From Acanthopleura granulata (lineage: Eukaryota; Mollusca; Polyplacophora; Chitonida; Chitonidae), in NCBI GenBank assembly GCA_016165875.1, contig JABBOT010000003.1, positions 23,640,441 to 23,704,440 on the forward strand: a stretch of 64,000 nt of DNA, given 5' to 3'. The notes beneath the pieces were generated by a model that searched no databases, had not been told where the DNA came from, and worked only from the letters and a program-made list of their open reading frames with translations. The translations under genes were made by a program, and so were the position numbers. Shown piece after piece: positions 47,430 through 60,167 of the stretch (position 1 is the first letter of the stretch; each line of letters opens with the position of its first letter).

Positions 47430-50400
47430 TTTACTCTATGGCGTGAAACAGAACGAATTATACCCACACAAAGCTATATGTATATGTCACATTTGTGGAG
47501 GGCAAACGATCTCCAATGAGTTTTATACAAGCTCACTTAAGTCAACCGTTTGGTGGTAACACCAAGCCCCGAGGAAAAGTGGAGGCACTGGAAACTCGAA
47601 GGTTCCCTGTATTTTCATTGCAGCTTTTTATTGCATTGCTAAATTAAACATGGATGGGACAACAGATCAAAATATTTCCAACTCATGACAATATAAGCCA
47701 CGCTAACATGCCTCTAACGCAAAACGCACATTTTTATCTGGGCGACAGATGCCTAGCTGCATGTAATACCGAGTTGTTTGAAACTGAATATTTTGTCGAA
47801 TATCACAGATTTTACACCCCGGGCGATCTGCATGGGTGTGGAATTGACACAGGTGAATTGTTAAATCGCACCGCACACACGCCTATACATTTGACAAGTA
47901 CATTATACCGGCCGATTCCTTTATAGCATTCTAAATCTGGACCTTTTCATCTGTTTACACTGTTGTTTGGCTGAGGTACTCTTTCTCTTAGACGCAAACA
48001 AAGTTTGACTGGAAAATGTTATAAATACACCATGGAAAGATATATAATGACAATACTGTGATTTTTTGACTACGGACTGAAGGTATAGTCTCATTTTTCA
48101 ACGAGCACAAGAAATAATGGTTAAACATGAAAATTCTAGATTATGTCATTCTATACACGTCCTATCCGCTACATGCCATGCACTGCACACGGATGGACAA
48201 GGTTGTGTTATCACATGAATCGTTTCGTTTGATCGGCCTGTGCTTTACATGTCAGGCAGATTGCCTGGACGTTTAACGTTGCCCAGTGTTCCCCACTCCC
48301 TGCTTCTGTTGGTCTGCTTCACTCATAAACCTGACTACGACCCTACAAGTGATTATGTGATTTAGTACCGCATAAAGAGTCTTGAGAAAAATTCAGTCGC
48401 CAGCCAACCATTGCGACCGTTCGCTGATGAAATTACCTTTGCAATTTCTCACAGCGGTTAGACTGCTGACAGACAATGACATTGACGACCTAACTGTCTT
48501 AATTTATGGGTTGGTTATAATGGAAACAGGGCTACAGGTGTGTCAACATTGACTGAACCGTAGAGGATTAAAGAGCACCATCTCCGAACTTGCTTCAAGC
48601 ATTAGGATTTAATAGCATCAGGGATGAAACTTTTTAATCCCTTACTCCGCTGTTCAACAGATAAAGATAAAATAGGATTGATAAAATATCTGTGTTTAAT
48701 TCTCCACTTGAGAGGTTATAAATTTATTCATTTCCAGTGGATTTGTTAAAAAAAATCATGTTTTAGACCAATTATGTGTCATATTTAATTTAAGACTGTT
48801 TCAAATCTTTCTGCAACACAGGCATGGTCTGAAGGCATGAACTTAGAGCTTTTAGGTTTTCAAGCGAATTACTACTGTCAGCTCTTAACAACTGTGCAAT
48901 GGAAGGCATCTTACCTCGTTCTAACTTTATATAATTTCTTTTTGATAGCTTGCATATGGCTGTTAGCTACTGTCGACATTTAGGCGTAACTGACAGAAAA
49001 GCAAACAGGCGACTGGCTTACACGACAATAGGTACATGTTATCAGTACGTGGTCTTAGTAAGCCTTAATCAGGCCTTAATTGGAAGATAGTAAATAATGA
49101 ATATGCTATGCGCCAAAAGACTCCCGCGGTAATTAGAAAAAATATGCTACAACTGAGATATTTTATGACTAGTTCTTCTTCTCTGAAATGAAGATTCGTT
49201 AGATCACGCATCATGTCTGTTAGATACAAAAGATTGATACATGTGTGTTAAGCTTGTAACTAAAGAAGACAGCGTGTACAATGATGGATTCAGGGTTTTA
49301 AGTAGATCAACAATTACCTTTTCACGATTATTTAACCACATATATGACAGAGAAATTCCTCTCGTTGTGGACCTTGATAACCATAGACAGTGGACGAGAA
49401 GCAGATCACCACCTACATCCAAGCCAACAAAGTATGGTGTTTTTCAGCATTTAATTTCGCGTGATCACTGCCCTTGTGAAACTTTATTCACTCTTCAAGG
49501 AAGCCCGTGAAGTTGTATTGATTCTCTGGGTGTGGGGCTGACACAGGTGGACTGTTAAATCGCGCCGACCATCCACAATGGATGGCCATAGTGGAAGAGT
49601 GATAGGAGATAATCAGACACAAAGCTCCACCTACACTTGCTTCCGACAGCCAAGATAAACCAGTGTGTTATGTGTCTACTGGCTGCTGGATGATCGCCAC
49701 ACAACAGAATCTCATGGTAAAAAGCATACAGAGACGAAGATCTTCTGCGTTAATAACGGATGGTTTATTGACGTTGTGTAAAATCATATTCAATTGAAAA
49801 ATAGATGCTCATCACACTTACAACACATGCAGAAGAGAGAAAAGAAATCCGTTTTGAAAAGATAGGAGCTTCTAGTTATAAGCTATTGTTCTTTTATATA
49901 AATATGCCTGAAGAAAACATTTTTGTATTCATGTGTTTTGTTTGTTTTTTAAGGTGCATATGTTGCAAAGCAAGTCCATTCTGTGTGAAGTAAAATCATA
50001 GTAGCCAAGTCCCACTGCCTGAAAAACTTCAGTATTCACTAAAAAAATTAGCCTCCGAGTTAGTCCTAAATCTGTTTATTCTTTTTTGTTTTCATTTTTT
50101 TTTTACATCATAACATGCACATTTTTAGCATGCAATGATTTAATTTTATCCATTCAGGTAGCAATTCTTCTCTCCAGTAACATTTCTATCAAGAATGCTA
50201 TCAAATAGATTATTGCTACTCTCTAAGTTTATAATCAGACGGTGACATGGTCACGGCTTTTTTGTTGTCACTCGAAGTTTCTACGCGCTTCTCTCCTTTT
50301 GTCAACGATAAACTTTCATCGAGTACATTTTACGCTTGGAGTTATTTTCTATGACTGTTTTAAGGATCAATCGCTCACCTTTATTGTCATTGTGTTGTGT

Positions 50401-53215
50401 AAAACTGATGATATGCACTCGGCAATTTCTCACCTTGCCTTCCCTGGGTAGGTTACAACTCCTAGCAGTACGAGTAGGGTCAGTGGGTGCACATATACAT
50501 AGAACTGCAGGATACTTAAAATATGAGTTTTAATGGAAGTGTTTGTAGGTGTAAAAAATATGCTTTCGACAACGGCAAATTTCCTTTACTAGTAAGTGAC
50601 AAGCATTTGTCATCACCAGATTTGTTTTGTGTGGCCAATGTTGTTCGTCTCTCGATGATTAGACAGTTTTTAATCGACCAAACAAGTGAAATTTTTGTGT
50701 ACTGTGAGAAGAAGATCGTCAGATGTTATTTCTTGCATTCCTGCCACACCGAGAGCATCCCAGTAGTGACATATCCAAGAGCATACCCATCGCAGCCTCA
50801 GATGTACCTCTATCTTTATGGCCTCCTGAGAACCTGTACAATGTCCATAAAGTCTGAAATCGTCTAAGCTCAGTTCCAGTTTTCACAAAGATTGTCACTT
50901 GGTGAATTATAGTGTTTTGTCCCTTAATGGAAAGCTGAGGGTCTCCGCAACGAGTTAACTTGCTTCCACTGCCTTACAAGGACACCAAGGGAACGGATTC
51001 TCAGCCAGTCGTTATTTCAAGCATACGGCACAATCTGTGACTCATGCTCGTTTATCCGAATTCACCATAAAGTTACAGACAAGTCTCCTTCGTTGGGACA
51101 TAAACTTCTCTAAACCTGGGACCATTTCGCTTACAGAAGCTGGTTTCCGCTTTGTTCGGAAACCGGTTTCCCGATCGCTGTTATGCTATACGAATCACCA
51201 GATTTACTCAGCAGGTTATGAGTAGGTTTGTTTTGTAAAATCTCACATCTGTCTTCTGTTAATGTTGCCTATGCAAATGTTGCATTTTTTCGCCTTTGGG
51301 GTCTGGAAGCAACTCAGACAGAGCCTAAAGGAATTAAAATTGTTTCGTCACTCTTTTCACGTGCTGGTAACTCTTCTCTTGTATTCCAAATAAGGCCCAA
51401 ATACTTTCGTTGTGATTAGGCCCAATACTCTTCACTCAACAGATTTTTACTTACGTCGTTAGTACCTTACTCCATAATCATATAAATAAATAAATCAACA
51501 GTATTTTCCTCGGAGTCTTCAGTTGAGTATTTGCCATCAACCCCGTCAATCTAAGTTTCTCAAATTTTGCAACCAGTCAAAAGCTTCAGGGCCTGTGTTG
51601 TTCTGTTTCATTGATATATGTTGTTGACGCGATAACCTTACAGCCAAGTTAATAGCTAACACAATTACATGCATCGCGATTCAGTAGTTAAACAATGTTG
51701 ACATTCATAGAGCACACTAATTTGTTTGCATGTTTATATTATTTAGCTGTTGAATTTTGATACATATGATATCATGTACACTGCTAGAAAAGTCGGTGGT
51801 TTTCCCACAACTCCGGAATTTCTATGAGGATTTTACCAATACAGTTGCTGTAGTGGTAAAACACCCGTAATAGGAGAAACACATGATCTTTGTGGGGTTC
51901 GCATGTTATATCACACGATAATATTACGGCCATAATCACGGATAATTTAGCGTGAAAACATCTTTTTGTCAGACCTTTTACATGTAATTTTGCGACAATT
52001 TTAAGACAGTGTATACTATGACCATGAAGATTACGGTTTGCATCTAATACATGTTTTATTTTCATTTTAGTTAATTATTTTTGGCCCTAACAATTATAGA
52101 TTTTAATTTGTAAAGCTGGGATAACGTAGTGGATTGTGCTCTAAGTTTACATCAGCTTTTCCTAAGCTTTGTGATTTCTTGCTGAGATGACTATTTCAAA
52201 CACACGAGGCTAGCTTCGATCATAACTCCTCTCAGCCAAAAGTAGTGGAGAATTGTGGCAAGGCTAAAAGCCGGCATTTGGTTTATACACTTGAGTACTG
52301 GGTTGGTATGTGACTATTTGATTCCAGCACATCATTAACAGTACGCACAAGAGCATGTCTGGAACGTTAACTTTCGCGTTACCACTAACCACTGGGAAAT
52401 ACCAGGACATTCCGCTTATAGATTAACCAAGGATAATATCATTTTCATTTCTCTTGGGGAAAACAATTTTACAGGATCACAGCGTTTTTAAATGAGAACC
52501 GATGACAATGGGACGTAGTCCTTTTGCGTTTGAGTCAACGTCGTATATACTCTGCTTATCATTGTGCAGGTTATCGCCGTGTTCAGTTTAGAAACCCAGT
52601 GGGCGATCAATTAATGTTTATAAGTGTTTCTTATATAGCACATCTAATGAGAAGGTGAAACAGATGAATGTTATTCATACCCAATATATCAAGAAACTTA
52701 CCAGTATTATTCTCATTATAAAACGCCCGACTCAATTAAATGGAAAACAACAACGCAGTCTAGGTGATTGGTATGACGGAGTGAAGAGCTCTGGGTGGCA
52801 TATAATTGGAGTGACATGATGGATATGTCTCAAGGGAATCTCAGACCACGTTGCTCTCGTGTGTCTGCGAACGTACCTTGTAACAAGGGGGTTACCATTA
52901 TATCAATATGCAAGGCGTGTTTTTCACAGTGATTTGTCTTCGTCTTTCTTAGTCATTAGTTAGAATAGTTTGCATCAGAGAAGGTTGTAGGCCTGTAGGT
53001 TCGACAGAAAGAAGCACCCACGGTACTCGCCGGACAACTTACTTTTCCATAAAAAGCATAATTCTGATCAACTCCTTATAGACTTGCCAAAAATATTATT
53101 AAACATAATTTGTAATGTGTTATACGAATGTATCAGATGATGTCTTTTTTATAAATTGCATAGCTGTAAAATAATAATTGCCATCTTTCTTTCATAAATG
53201 AAGTGACAATATAAT
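47430..53215. other. Unassigned intergenic-like DNA
   Basis: No gene I can support. Two short segments are related: 47834-47876 and 49528-49570 share 'gggtgtgg', 'tgacacaggtg' and 'ctgttaaatcgc'-like text. A palindromic motif 'ggaaaccggtttcc' lies at about 51158-51171. A SINE-tail-like 'ataaataaataaatcaacag' lies at about 51481-51500. Open frames at 49241-49510 and 50523-50867 show no known motif. Confidence 0.4.
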
Positions 53216-53217
53216 TA

Positions 53218-53308
53218 CATTCATTTATTTACTTGATTTGTTTTACACCCTATTCAAGAATATTTCACTTCTACGACGGCGGTCAGCATTACGGTGAGAG
53301 GAAACTTA
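53218..53308 (-). mobile_element. tRNA-derived SINE, 3-prime fragment, minus strand
   Basis: 'atttatttacttgatttgtt', 'ttacaccctattcaagaata', 'tttcacttctacgacggcgg' and 'tcagcattacggtgagagg' are the reversed 3-prime module and tail of the family seen at 19013. It is cut off right after 'gtgagagg'. Confidence 0.85.
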
Positions 53309-53309
53309 G

Positions 53310-54025
53310 CAATACAATTATACTACATATCACTGGTAATAGACTAATCTAGATACCATCCATTTAAAATGACATGTGGGAATCATGCAACCGTATTATA
53401 AAGCATGATGTAAATTACAGGGTATGGAATAAGCACACAGTTAAAGGAAAGTCATTTACAATAAAAAATGGTACAGTGCAATTAAGACAACCCAGTGTTT
53501 CCATGATCATTCGCGCGGAGTGAGTGGGCCGCTGCGTTCCCTATTAAACGGCGTATACAACGAAATGTCTTGTAGAAAGAGAACATTATTCAATATACAT
53601 ATAGCTCATTTCCTGTTCTCAGGTTCCAAATAAACTACGGTGTGGCATTGGATTTCCACTAGGCACAAAATTTAACTCCTGACAAAGTGAGCAAAAACCT
53701 AGTGACTTAATATATATGCAGTTCTTTCAATTGCTCCCAATTGTTTGGGCAAACTTTCAAATTTGAGTCCTAGAGCATTACTCAAGAGTTTTATAAATAA
53801 GAATGCAAGAGTTATTTATTTTATTGCCATTGAAAATCAAGCTCAAAATCGTCATAAAATGACAATGCCACGGTGACTTGCAGAAACGCGAGGAAGCAAG
53901 ATTGTCTAAAACCTCGAGAGAAAAACTTTGGTCGGCATGTAATGTGTGTATGGTTCATATGAGTTTTGAACAAGCACAAGATATATTCTCATAGCAGTTC
54001 ACTCGCAAGGCCTGTTTAGCCATGG
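53310..54025. other. Unassigned intergenic-like DNA
   Basis: No gene or repeat recognised. Confidence 0.4.
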
Positions 54026-54034
54026 TTTGCGGAG

Positions 54035-54300
54035 TGCACGGCCGTGATCCAAACCAGGACGGTGACAAAATCATGCAATGCACGGCTGTCAAACAAAGTA
54101 AGACAGTGCTACGAAATATGGCCGTGATACAAGGCACGACTGTGCTACCAAACACGACCATGTTATTAAGCACGGCTAGTGACAGGAAGCAGGACCGAGA
54201 TATAAAACACGAATGTAATACAAAGCAATCGTGGTACACGGCCGTGATATAAGGCACGGCCGCGCTACAAGGCCTGTCTGCAAAGCACTGTGGGGTACAA
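54035..54300. repeat. Diverged minisatellite, about 18-bp unit
   Basis: About a dozen irregular units near 'gcacggccgtgatacaag', 17-20 bases each. Examples: 'gcacggctgtcaaacaaa', 'atatggccgtgatacaag', 'gcacgactgtgctaccaa', 'cacgaccatgttattaa', 'tacacggccgtgatataag' and 'gcacggccgcgctacaag'. The 18-bp period keeps frame, so open frames arise on both strands (53955-54311 minus, 54022-54252 plus) with a six-residue rhythm. They are by-products of the repeat. Confidence 0.75.
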
Positions 54301-54589
54301 AGCAACATCAATAACCAGGTTTAGACGAGTTTTCAACATATATGCTTCAACCTAAGGTCAGACGTTGTCAGTGCACCACCAAAAGAGTTTAGGTTTTTGG
54401 CAATTTACGTCGACGACTGTGATACCATATCGTGCACTGCGACAATCACCAAACCAGAGTCTCTGATAAGACAGTACCTTTACTGGTTGAGACAAAATTA
54501 TCAGAGAGTCAGTTACAAAATTATATGTGTTATAATGTCCAATTGAAAGTGAGACTTGATACTATTAATTATGCATACTTGCTATTAAA

Positions 54590-55115
54590 ATCATGCAAAA
54601 ATTGCAGAAGTAGAATTTTGAAACAGGGGTCATCAGTGTTGGGCAGTATGACAAGGGACAATCGAAACTGAAAATCAATACTACGAAATATCTACCTTAA
54701 TGTAGTTTATACTTGTGTCTATAGTTGCTCACGGATGCTGGACAAACAAACAACATCGAAAGTGAAAATAAATACATAGGAATTGTGGACGTTGATATAG
54801 TCAACAGTTGTATGAAGTATCGCTGAAAATGAACAAAAGCTGTAACAGTAGTACTATTTTGAAATGTTTACATATGGGGATGAACAGAAAGAGAGTCTGA
54901 CAAACGATTATCGCAGATTAGTTTTGTTGAAATTAGACAAAAACTGAAACAGTTGTAGCATTCTGAAAGTAATATTGTTAACATATGGATGCAAAGACAG
55001 ACAGACGGACAAACGATCATAGAAATTGAAAATCGATACTTGATCTTATCTTGTTGTCGTCTGAACTTGGGTCAAGTTTGGTTGAAATCGGACAAAAACT
55101 GAATGAGGAGCACCT
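54590..55115 (+). repeat. Diverged repeat cluster with 'aaatcggacaaaaactga' units
   Basis: Three imperfect units share 'ttgttgaaat(t/c)(a/g)gacaaaaactga', 'gtagcattctgaaa'/'gtagaattttgaaa', 'acatatgg', 'gacagacggacaaacgat(c/t)at' and 'cgaaa(c/g)tgaaaat'. The clearest lie at 54830-54920, 54925-55040 and 55065-55110. The text resembles a repeat common in molluscan genomes; that is recollection, not a search. Confidence 0.5.
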
Positions 55116-58100
55116 TCCACGGCTGCGTAGAACCATCCGTTGAAAGCAGAATTGTACTATTCACGATCACTTTGCAAATAATATGACAAGTATATCTTAC
55201 TTGGTACGGTTAATTGACTACTTATTTCGTGTAGTCTGAGATAAAAATCTCTTAATTTCCACAGTGTCCCGTTCATTGCGGATGTGAATAACGCAAAGAA
55301 ACACGCATTTGCAACACAATAACTGTAACCGAGGTCAATCCGAAACAGCTCTTGTGAACATGTATTGAAGACTACATCTCTAGCGTGACCGATGAATTCT
55401 TTCCATAGAATTGTGATAAATGGGATAACAACACAGAAAGAAATATTGCTATAAATCTTTAGTATCAATTTACCGCTTTCAACATGGTGTTAACCTGGCT
55501 TTTGGTCGAAGGTTTATTGTGCCCTTCATATTTGGTGTGAGCATTTTAGTGATTTGATGACCGATATTTAGCTTTTTCAAATCGCATACTTTCGAACATA
55601 TATAGACATGTATAAGATATACTTAAAAGCGTTCATTATGCCACAAATCAAATCTACGTTCCATATTAGAGTCCTAAATTTAACTTAAATGTAAAAATAT
55701 TTAATGTAATGATGAAAGATTTTATTGGTCATGCACCAGGATGTCTTCGATTATGACAATTGCTAACACGACCATATATACAGTAAAAAGAAAATTCTTT
55801 TATACTTCTTTGATTAAATTAACTGCAGATTTTACTTGTAAATTACCAGATTTCCTGAATATCTATCAGTAAAAATTAGAAATTTGCATAGATAAATTGA
55901 CAATACTCTGGAAATCCATAGGCGAGAATGCCTGCAGTTTCTACCTAAAACTAACATTTTCCCTGAAGTAGAAAATACATCCAAATTGGATTTGGTCCGG
56001 TGATGAGAATTCTGTCCATCCCATGTGACTCCAGGGTGTTTGCGTAACCGGGCCTAACCCACACTTGTTGTGACAGCAGTCTAACTGAGTCCTGTCGGTC
56101 TGAGAATCCATGCTGTTGCAAAGTAATATCCATCAATTTCAGTCGAGTTCTGTCGACTAATCGCAGTATTGATATCAAAGCTAATATATTCGCAATCTGG
56201 TCGTTAAACAGAGATGCTTCGAGCCAGCAAAGAGATACTGAGGTATAGCTGTGCAGGCGAATATGTGTTACGATCACCCTTTATTGTATTTCTGGCGCAT
56301 TTATATGCTCAATGCTTTAACAGATATTACCAAGTATAGTATGCACCCTAAGGAGTTCTTCATTTCTCATGAGATGGCGCAAAACTACCAGGGCGATATT
56401 AAGGCCGGTGTTTACAGTGTTCAGGAGACAACAGTAAACTGTATAGCCCCAGTGCAAAGACAGACAGTCTGGAGACCAAACGTGCAGAAACTAATGCATC
56501 ACTGATTCGTTGATACATAACCTGAAAATTAACATTCTTAACATGATGTATTATTCTTGTGCGATTGAGTTTACCGCATTTACTGTGCAAGCAACAGTAG
56601 CTAAATGGCTAATGGACTTGATTGCCTCTAGAGAATGTAACAATAACTTACTGACTGAGGAATTTACATGGGAACTGTAAGAGGAATTCCCACTTGTCGT
56701 AGTACAAATTCTGCGTAGGGCCTTATTTGCGTTATTTAATAATGGATAGGCTGTGAATCAATGTTGTGTTCCAGAGAGATTTATGATCATCGCTGGGCAA
56801 TATGTTGTCATGTTGTGAAAGTAGACAACAGTTTGACGTGGTGTCAGAGAAGTAGGTGTCTAAACGCCTTTCTATAAACAAATCGATTCGCCCAAAGGAA
56901 TGACCTGTAAAAGCCTGAAGATGGCTTAACATAAAATCTGAGTACGGTATTACAAAAACCAAAACGTGACAATCGGTGATGTATATGGAATGTCAAATCT
57001 GAAAAATTCAAGCCTTGATTGTTTTGTCAATAAGACTCTTTGTTTCGTTGTTTTCTTTTATCTTGGTTATGAAATAAATCTTGAACAAAAACAAGAATTC
57101 TTGAAAGAAACTGAAACCTGGTGGAAAATAATGATGATGGTAAACAAATTGTTTGGAACACAAAAAATGTTGTGGTGACAAAAGTTATGATAATTTTTAA
57201 AAAAAAAGTTTTCAGCAACATGTAAGTAGCTAAAACACACAGGTCCTCTATCCATTCTATTAAAAATTATACCTCTTAAACATCATATCAGACATTGCAA
57301 CTTGCACAGGCGTATACGGTACCTTCATTCTTCAGAACTCGTGCCTCGGTTTCTCTTAGCATATTTCACAAACCCGTGCACACCTAATTTTTATCCTGTT
57401 ATTCCTCCGAAAGAGGAAACTTTTCACGCCTAGAGTAACTGGGATCTAAAACTATGTTGTCTATTGATTTATTCCTGCCTTTGCGATAGGGCCTACGATC
57501 TGTGGGAAAACTGATAACGTAGTACTCATGTAGTACAGAAGAATGGTCACTTCTGCTTGGAGCCGAGTTACCATTGCGAGTGAAAAAGATGTACCCTATT
57601 GAAATCCTGCGGCTCTAAAGGGCTATTAGTTAAATCATTGTCCGAATTGATTCTAAAAATCGCCGCCTGTAAGTTATCATAGATTTTATTTCATTTCATT
57701 GTATTCGCATTTTCTTCTCTAAATACTCTATCTGCACACACATAGAGTTTGTTATACCTACCTTTATAGAGGATATTACAAACTCTCTGGGGAGTCTGTT
57801 TTCGGTAATACTAATATATAAGTAAATATTATTATATTAGTATATTGATGAAACAAAATAAAGTGAAATAACGAATGGAGAATAATAAATTGATAAGGGA
57901 TGATTGGCACACTAGGGTCATAACATTCAAATATAATCTCATCGCCCGGCGTTAGATTGCCCAATGGTTCTCGGTTCTGCATGCTTGTAATTCTACAGAA
58001 AACGAATGCATTGTAATCTACATAACATGGAGTTATTTAACAGTTATTTGAACTAAATACTTATTTCAAGCGATCGAATTTTTCATCACGGTTTGGGTTT

Positions 58101-58700
58101 TCCGTATTTATGTATTTATCGTTGGCGATTTGAACACATTACCATCACTGAGTTGTAGATAATTTTGAAGTGGAACATAGGTCTTGGTATAGTTACATGT
58201 TGGGCGAAATGGCAAGGATTACGGATCCAATGCGGTTTCGCGCAATCCTTGCCAAGCATTGTCTGTCCTATTTAGAAACATTCCAAATCGGGCCATCTGT
58301 GTCAAACACAGATTTATGAAATAGCGCATATCTCTGAACAACGCCTGACCGATACTTAGCTAAAAGTAAAAAGTAAGCATGCACGAGTGCCAGTCCTGGT
58401 ACGTCCTTGAGCTCATGTGGAAATTCTACGCTAAACCTATTATGTTCAAGGACAAACTCACTGCAGACATCTGGACAACGTCAAGGGCCATGCTTCGCTT
58501 GGTGAAGGTTAATTCACTTTGCGCTGGTGGGAACTGGAAGGTAATTATCGCCGTTAACGTCAGTGTGAATAGATTGTTTCCTAAACGCCAGATTTCCTTA
58601 CAAGTTTGATTCACGCGACACAATATCAGTTTTGCAGTGCTCTCTGGCTTTTTCTTTCATTTAGGTCACGATGACTACAATCCACGTTGTGTAGAGATCT
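55116..58700. other. Unassigned intergenic-like DNA
   Basis: No gene I can support. It contains a 10-bp-arm hairpin, GGCAAGGATT/AATCCTTGCC, at 58211-58253. Open frames at 55157-55468 and 55951-56277 (both minus) lack recognisable motifs. Confidence 0.4.
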
Positions 58701-58713
58701 GTCCTGATTAAGC

Positions 58714-59025
58714 TTGTGTGTTGTTATGGTAATTTCCGACTCATTTGTATCAATCCACATACAAACGGAAAGACTGTGGCACATTAATGTGCTGAAGAAG
58801 TACCATTTTCGGGGTGAAAAATTGGGTTTATTGAGCAATTTAGATGAACTGTTAAGACATATTTCTAAAAGTCAGAGAAAGGATATTTGTAAGTTTCTAG
58901 AGTCGTATCCTGAGATATGCTCTCATGTAGCAGGTTGTACGAATGCTGCAGTTCATGATGTAGATGTAGGGGCGGCTGCCCCCATTAAACAGCAGCTCTA
59001 CAGATTTACGCCGGTAAAGTTAACG
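58714..59025 (+). pseudogene. Ty3/Gypsy pol fragment: integrase tail directly followed by RT entry region
   Basis: The open frame carries ERLWHINVLKKYH (58767-58805), the pattern of a Gypsy integrase C-terminal tail (usually '.r.CHvNmLKpYh'). A leucine-rich spacer with LLRHISKSQRKDI follows. Then come HDVDVG (about 58954-58971), PIKQ and YRF, the conserved approach to the RT domain. An integrase tail placed before RT is the arrangement known from Gmr1-type elements, unlike the usual RT-then-integrase order. RT proper is missing: after 59025 the sequence turns into the LTR-like repeat. The fragment's frame is open, but the element is grossly truncated. Confidence 0.75.
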
Positions 59026-59039
59026 TTTGTTAGCAAGGA

Positions 59040-59722
59040 AAAGCTGTACATGTTGTATAATGGCGTTACTTATTTATTGCTTCTGATGTTACCGTCACTG
59101 TATATACTGTGTATATCGTAATCCTTTATGTTTCGTGTCATGGTGCATAGAGCGTACATTCTGGAAAGATGTATCCATATTGTAAACATGTGTACGAACA
59201 AACCGTCCAGATTTTTCTTCAGGGCAGTACATAAAAATGAACGACGAAGTCGTAGAGCTCGCAGTAATTTTAGGTATGTCCACTTGTGAGCAGTCATTTT
59301 GGGTATGTCCTTTTATGAACAGTCGTATTTAGTCTCATTCGCTTAGAAAGATTTTTGTGGGATTTGGAGATATCGGTTCTCATACCATTCGATAATTTGC
59401 CATTTTGTACTCCATTGCCGTACGTAGCACTTTTGTGAGCGTGTGTTTCGCCACTTGCCATTTTGTTCGAGACGTTCCTTTGGAGCTTGTTGTCTCTTTA
59501 TGCTAGCTCGTACATTGCCTCCCAGTCTACCCTGAAAGTGACTTTGCGTATATTTCCTAAAAGCGAAACATACATCGCCAGCTCGACCTCAAGGACGCTG
59601 TAATCAACTTGTCTGCCCAGGAAAGTTGCACCTTGCCGGGGAGTTGGGTACATGTTATATTCCGTGTGCCGTGGCCAGTGCTGTTCGTCACTACAGGAAT
59701 GTCATCCTTCGACTCGGGAAAA

Positions 59723-59777
<55 letters not shown>

Positions 59778-59940
59778 TCTTTTGTGTTGTTGTGAGTTGT
59801 CTATTTGTGGATTTTGTTAAATATATGTATTGAACGTCTTTGTGTTTCATTGTTTGATCTTGTGTAAGGTCTATCGCTGCCTGAGAGTTGGACAAGCTAT
59901 TTAGTTATCATTTTTCCTCTCCGATAGTGGTACTCTTACA
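59040..59940 (+). mobile_element. LTR-like repeat, copy C
   Basis: Plus-strand copy matching the minus-strand repeat at 3539-4520 along its length, for example 'gtttcgtgtcatggtgca', 'gtaaacatgt', 'acataaaaatgaacgacgaa', 'tatgtccacttg', 'accctgaaagtgactttgcg', 'gaaagttgcaccttgccggg', 'atatatgtattgaac' and 'ctctccgatagtgg'. It ends at 'cttaca' (59940). It follows a Gypsy pol fragment in the orientation expected of a 3-prime LTR after an internal deletion. It contains a 29-base local duplication of the 'gtatgtcc..gagcagtcatttt' text at 59274-59325 and an AT microsatellite. Confidence 0.6.
59726..59774. repeat. AT microsatellite inside LTR-like copy C
   Basis: About 24 uninterrupted AT dinucleotides. 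The other two LTR-like copies have no such run at this point, so it expanded after insertion. It creates the Tyr-Ile repeats in the small open frames across it. Confidence 0.92.
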
Positions 59941-60167
59941 ATTAGGAAGTCGCCCACCAATGTAAATACCAATGAACATCAACATGCATCTACAAGAGAT
60001 CGATATTAGCGGTGCTATAGCATACTCAGTATTCGGTGATGATCAACTCAACTGCACTCTGGACATCGTATACTGAACATTGTTGAAAGAATTCGATGTT
60101 CTGACGAACAAAGGTTTCCATTCGGAACCAAACATTATTTCCATTTGATTTATTCTTACTTATTAAT

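Noticed and set aside
52117..52150. A-box-like 'taacgtagtggatt'
   Set aside because: No B box or tail at the right distance; too weak to call a SINE or tRNA.
53955..54311. 118-codon minus-strand open frame with six-residue rhythm
   Set aside because: It is a translation of the 18-bp minisatellite.
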